Assembly (NCBI GenBank): GCA_902791085.1
Contig: CADAUN010000059.1
Coordinates: 1-7,903 of the forward strand
Length of the DNA stretch: 7,903 nucleotides
Direction of reading: 5' to 3'
Origin: an uncultured Erysipelotrichaceae bacterium
GTDB taxonomy: Bacteria; Bacillota_I; Bacilli_A; RFN20; CAG-826
Positions 7,067 through 7,903 of this stretch are shown here, piece by piece (position 1 is the stretch's first letter; every line of letters begins with the position of its first letter). The position numbers and the translations under genes were made by a program. The notes beneath the pieces were generated by a model. The model was not told the origin of the DNA, searched no databases, and saw only the letters and a list, made by a program, of their open reading frames with translations.

Positions 7067-7903
7067 TTGGTATCTAATTCCACCAAGTCATAATGGAGAT
7101 AAGTGGTATAAGCTTCTTCTAAGACGTCTTTCCAATGGCCGACACCAATGGAAGTATGATGTTTAAAACCACCGCGCGCTAAACGGATTAATTTGTCTTG
7201 CAAAGCAGGAATATGAGCAACCCCGGCGCAACCAAAATAGCTCTTTTCAATCGGCAAGGAAGTCATTTCTCCTTCACTCACATAAAGAATGAGTTTGCCA
7301 TCTTTCGTTTGACAATTGCTAAAGGTCATCGGGAAAGCAGCAATGCGTCCTTCGTTGGTTCCCCAGCCGGAACCAGGATCCGTTTTGTCAAACATCTTGT
7401 GGGAGGTTAAAGTGCCTTTTTGGGTCATTAAGGATTGTGCGACCGGCCCACAATGGAAGAGAATGACATGATCTGGATCATCGCCATAATTGTTGTTCCA
7501 ATCCAACACGGCTGTTGACTTTTCACTTGCTAGCGCCATGCCGCGCATTGTGATGGCAGAGCAAAGATCAATCTCGCAAGACGCCACGATGCCGCGGTTG
7601 TTTAATTCCGAAAGAAGCACACAAGGGCAAACCCGTAAAATTTGCTCTAATTCGTTCCAACAACGGAGCGTAATGGCATCTAAATGATACGTTTTGATGT
7701 AATCATCAATAACCACAGCGATTTTCGCCAAGGTTTCTAGTTTTTCCGTTGGGCAAGCAGAGCAATCGGTGTAATTTTCCAAACGCTCCATTTTGGCTTT
7801 CACTTCGTTGTCGAGCGTTCGTTTTTGCACTTTGTCAATCAGTTCAGACAAATCAAAAGATTCGACAGTAATGCCATATTTTTGCAAAGTGATTTCGTCA
7901 AAA
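7063..7903 (-). CDS. L-fucose/L-arabinose isomerase-like protein, 5' partial (C-terminal part)
   Basis: The frame is open to the window edge (FDEIT precedes the TTG at 7887), so the TTG is not a real start and the N-terminal part is missing; relatives run from about 450 to 590 aa. Counting from that TTG, family features include RCWNELEQ (75-82), the metal segment SCEIDLCSAITMRGMAL (103-119), VLDWNNNYGDD (127-137), LFHCGP (143-148) and GGFKHHTSIGVGHW (239-252). Glu105 and Asp129 are 24 residues apart, as are the Mn2+-binding, proton-shuttling Glu337 and Asp361 of E. coli FucI; His243 or His244 is the likely third ligand. The predicted reaction is aldose-ketose isomerisation, followed by the FGGY kinase, whose gene it overlaps by ATGA. 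Substrates of this family vary (L-fucose, D-arabinose, other aldoses), so the sugar is not assigned. Confidence 0.85.
   Translation of the reverse strand, partial: FDEITLQKYGITVESFDLSELIDKVQKRTLDNEVKAKMERLENYTDCSACPTEKLETLAKIAVVIDDYIKTYHLDAITLRCWNELEQILRVCPCVLLSELNNRGIVASCEIDLCSAITMRGMALASEKSTAVLDWNNNYGDDPDHVILFHCGPVAQSLMTQKGTLTSHKMFDKTDPGSGWGTNEGRIAAFPMTFSNCQTKDGKLILYVSEGEMTSLPIEKSYFGCAGVAHIPALQDKLIRLARGGFKHHTSIGVGHWKDVLEEAYTTYLHYDLVELDTK

Noticed and set aside
3806..7903. Sulfoquinovose degradation operon
   Set aside because: The isomerase, kinase and aldolase families differ from YihS, YihV and YihT, and no sulfoquinovosidase or sulfolactaldehyde reductase is present. Only the pathway logic is similar.

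Overview
The window is a compact stretch of carbohydrate-use genes in two convergent gene blocks: four genes on the + strand (positions 1-3772) and four on the - strand (3806-7903). They meet at one short bidirectional terminator (3771-3801). There are no long non-coding gaps, RNA genes, mobile elements or CRISPR arrays. The outermost gene on each side is cut by the window edge, so neither block's promoter is visible. The tightly packed genes, AAGGAG-type ribosome binding sites, a YesL-type (DUF624) membrane protein and moderate GC by eye (mid-40s) suggest a member of the Bacillota, perhaps a gut-associated lineage of Bacilli or a related class. TGG is used for Trp and TGA acts as a stop in the isomerase gene, so the standard bacterial code fits. 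A finer taxonomic call is not supported.

Left block (+ strand): a right-handed beta-helix protein resembling GH110 alpha-galactosidases (5' end missing), a small one-domain GH43 beta-propeller glycosidase, a short MalK/UgpC-like ABC ATPase, and a six-helix YesL-like membrane protein. Neither glycosidase shows a secretion signal: the GH43 N-terminus is complete and has none, while the GH110-like N-terminus is not visible. The GH110-like protein is rich in cysteine. The best reading is import of an oligosaccharide by an ABC transporter whose permease and binding protein lie outside the window, followed by trimming in the cytoplasm.

Right block (- strand, transcribed from high to low coordinates): an L-fucose/L-arabinose isomerase-like protein (5' end missing), an FGGY sugar kinase, a DUF4432 mutarotase-like protein and a class II ketose-(bis)phosphate aldolase. 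The first two genes overlap by ATGA, the next pair abut with zero spacing, and the last pair are 12 nt apart. Together they make a complete mutarotase, isomerase, kinase and aldolase set, able in principle to take an aldose to a triose phosphate plus an aldehyde. The substrate is not obvious. This combination differs from the classical fucose operon, in which the aldolase belongs to the FucA family, and it is the most interesting point in the window.

Both blocks probably serve one glycan: the left releases a monosaccharide and the right catabolises it. That link is inference from adjacency only.
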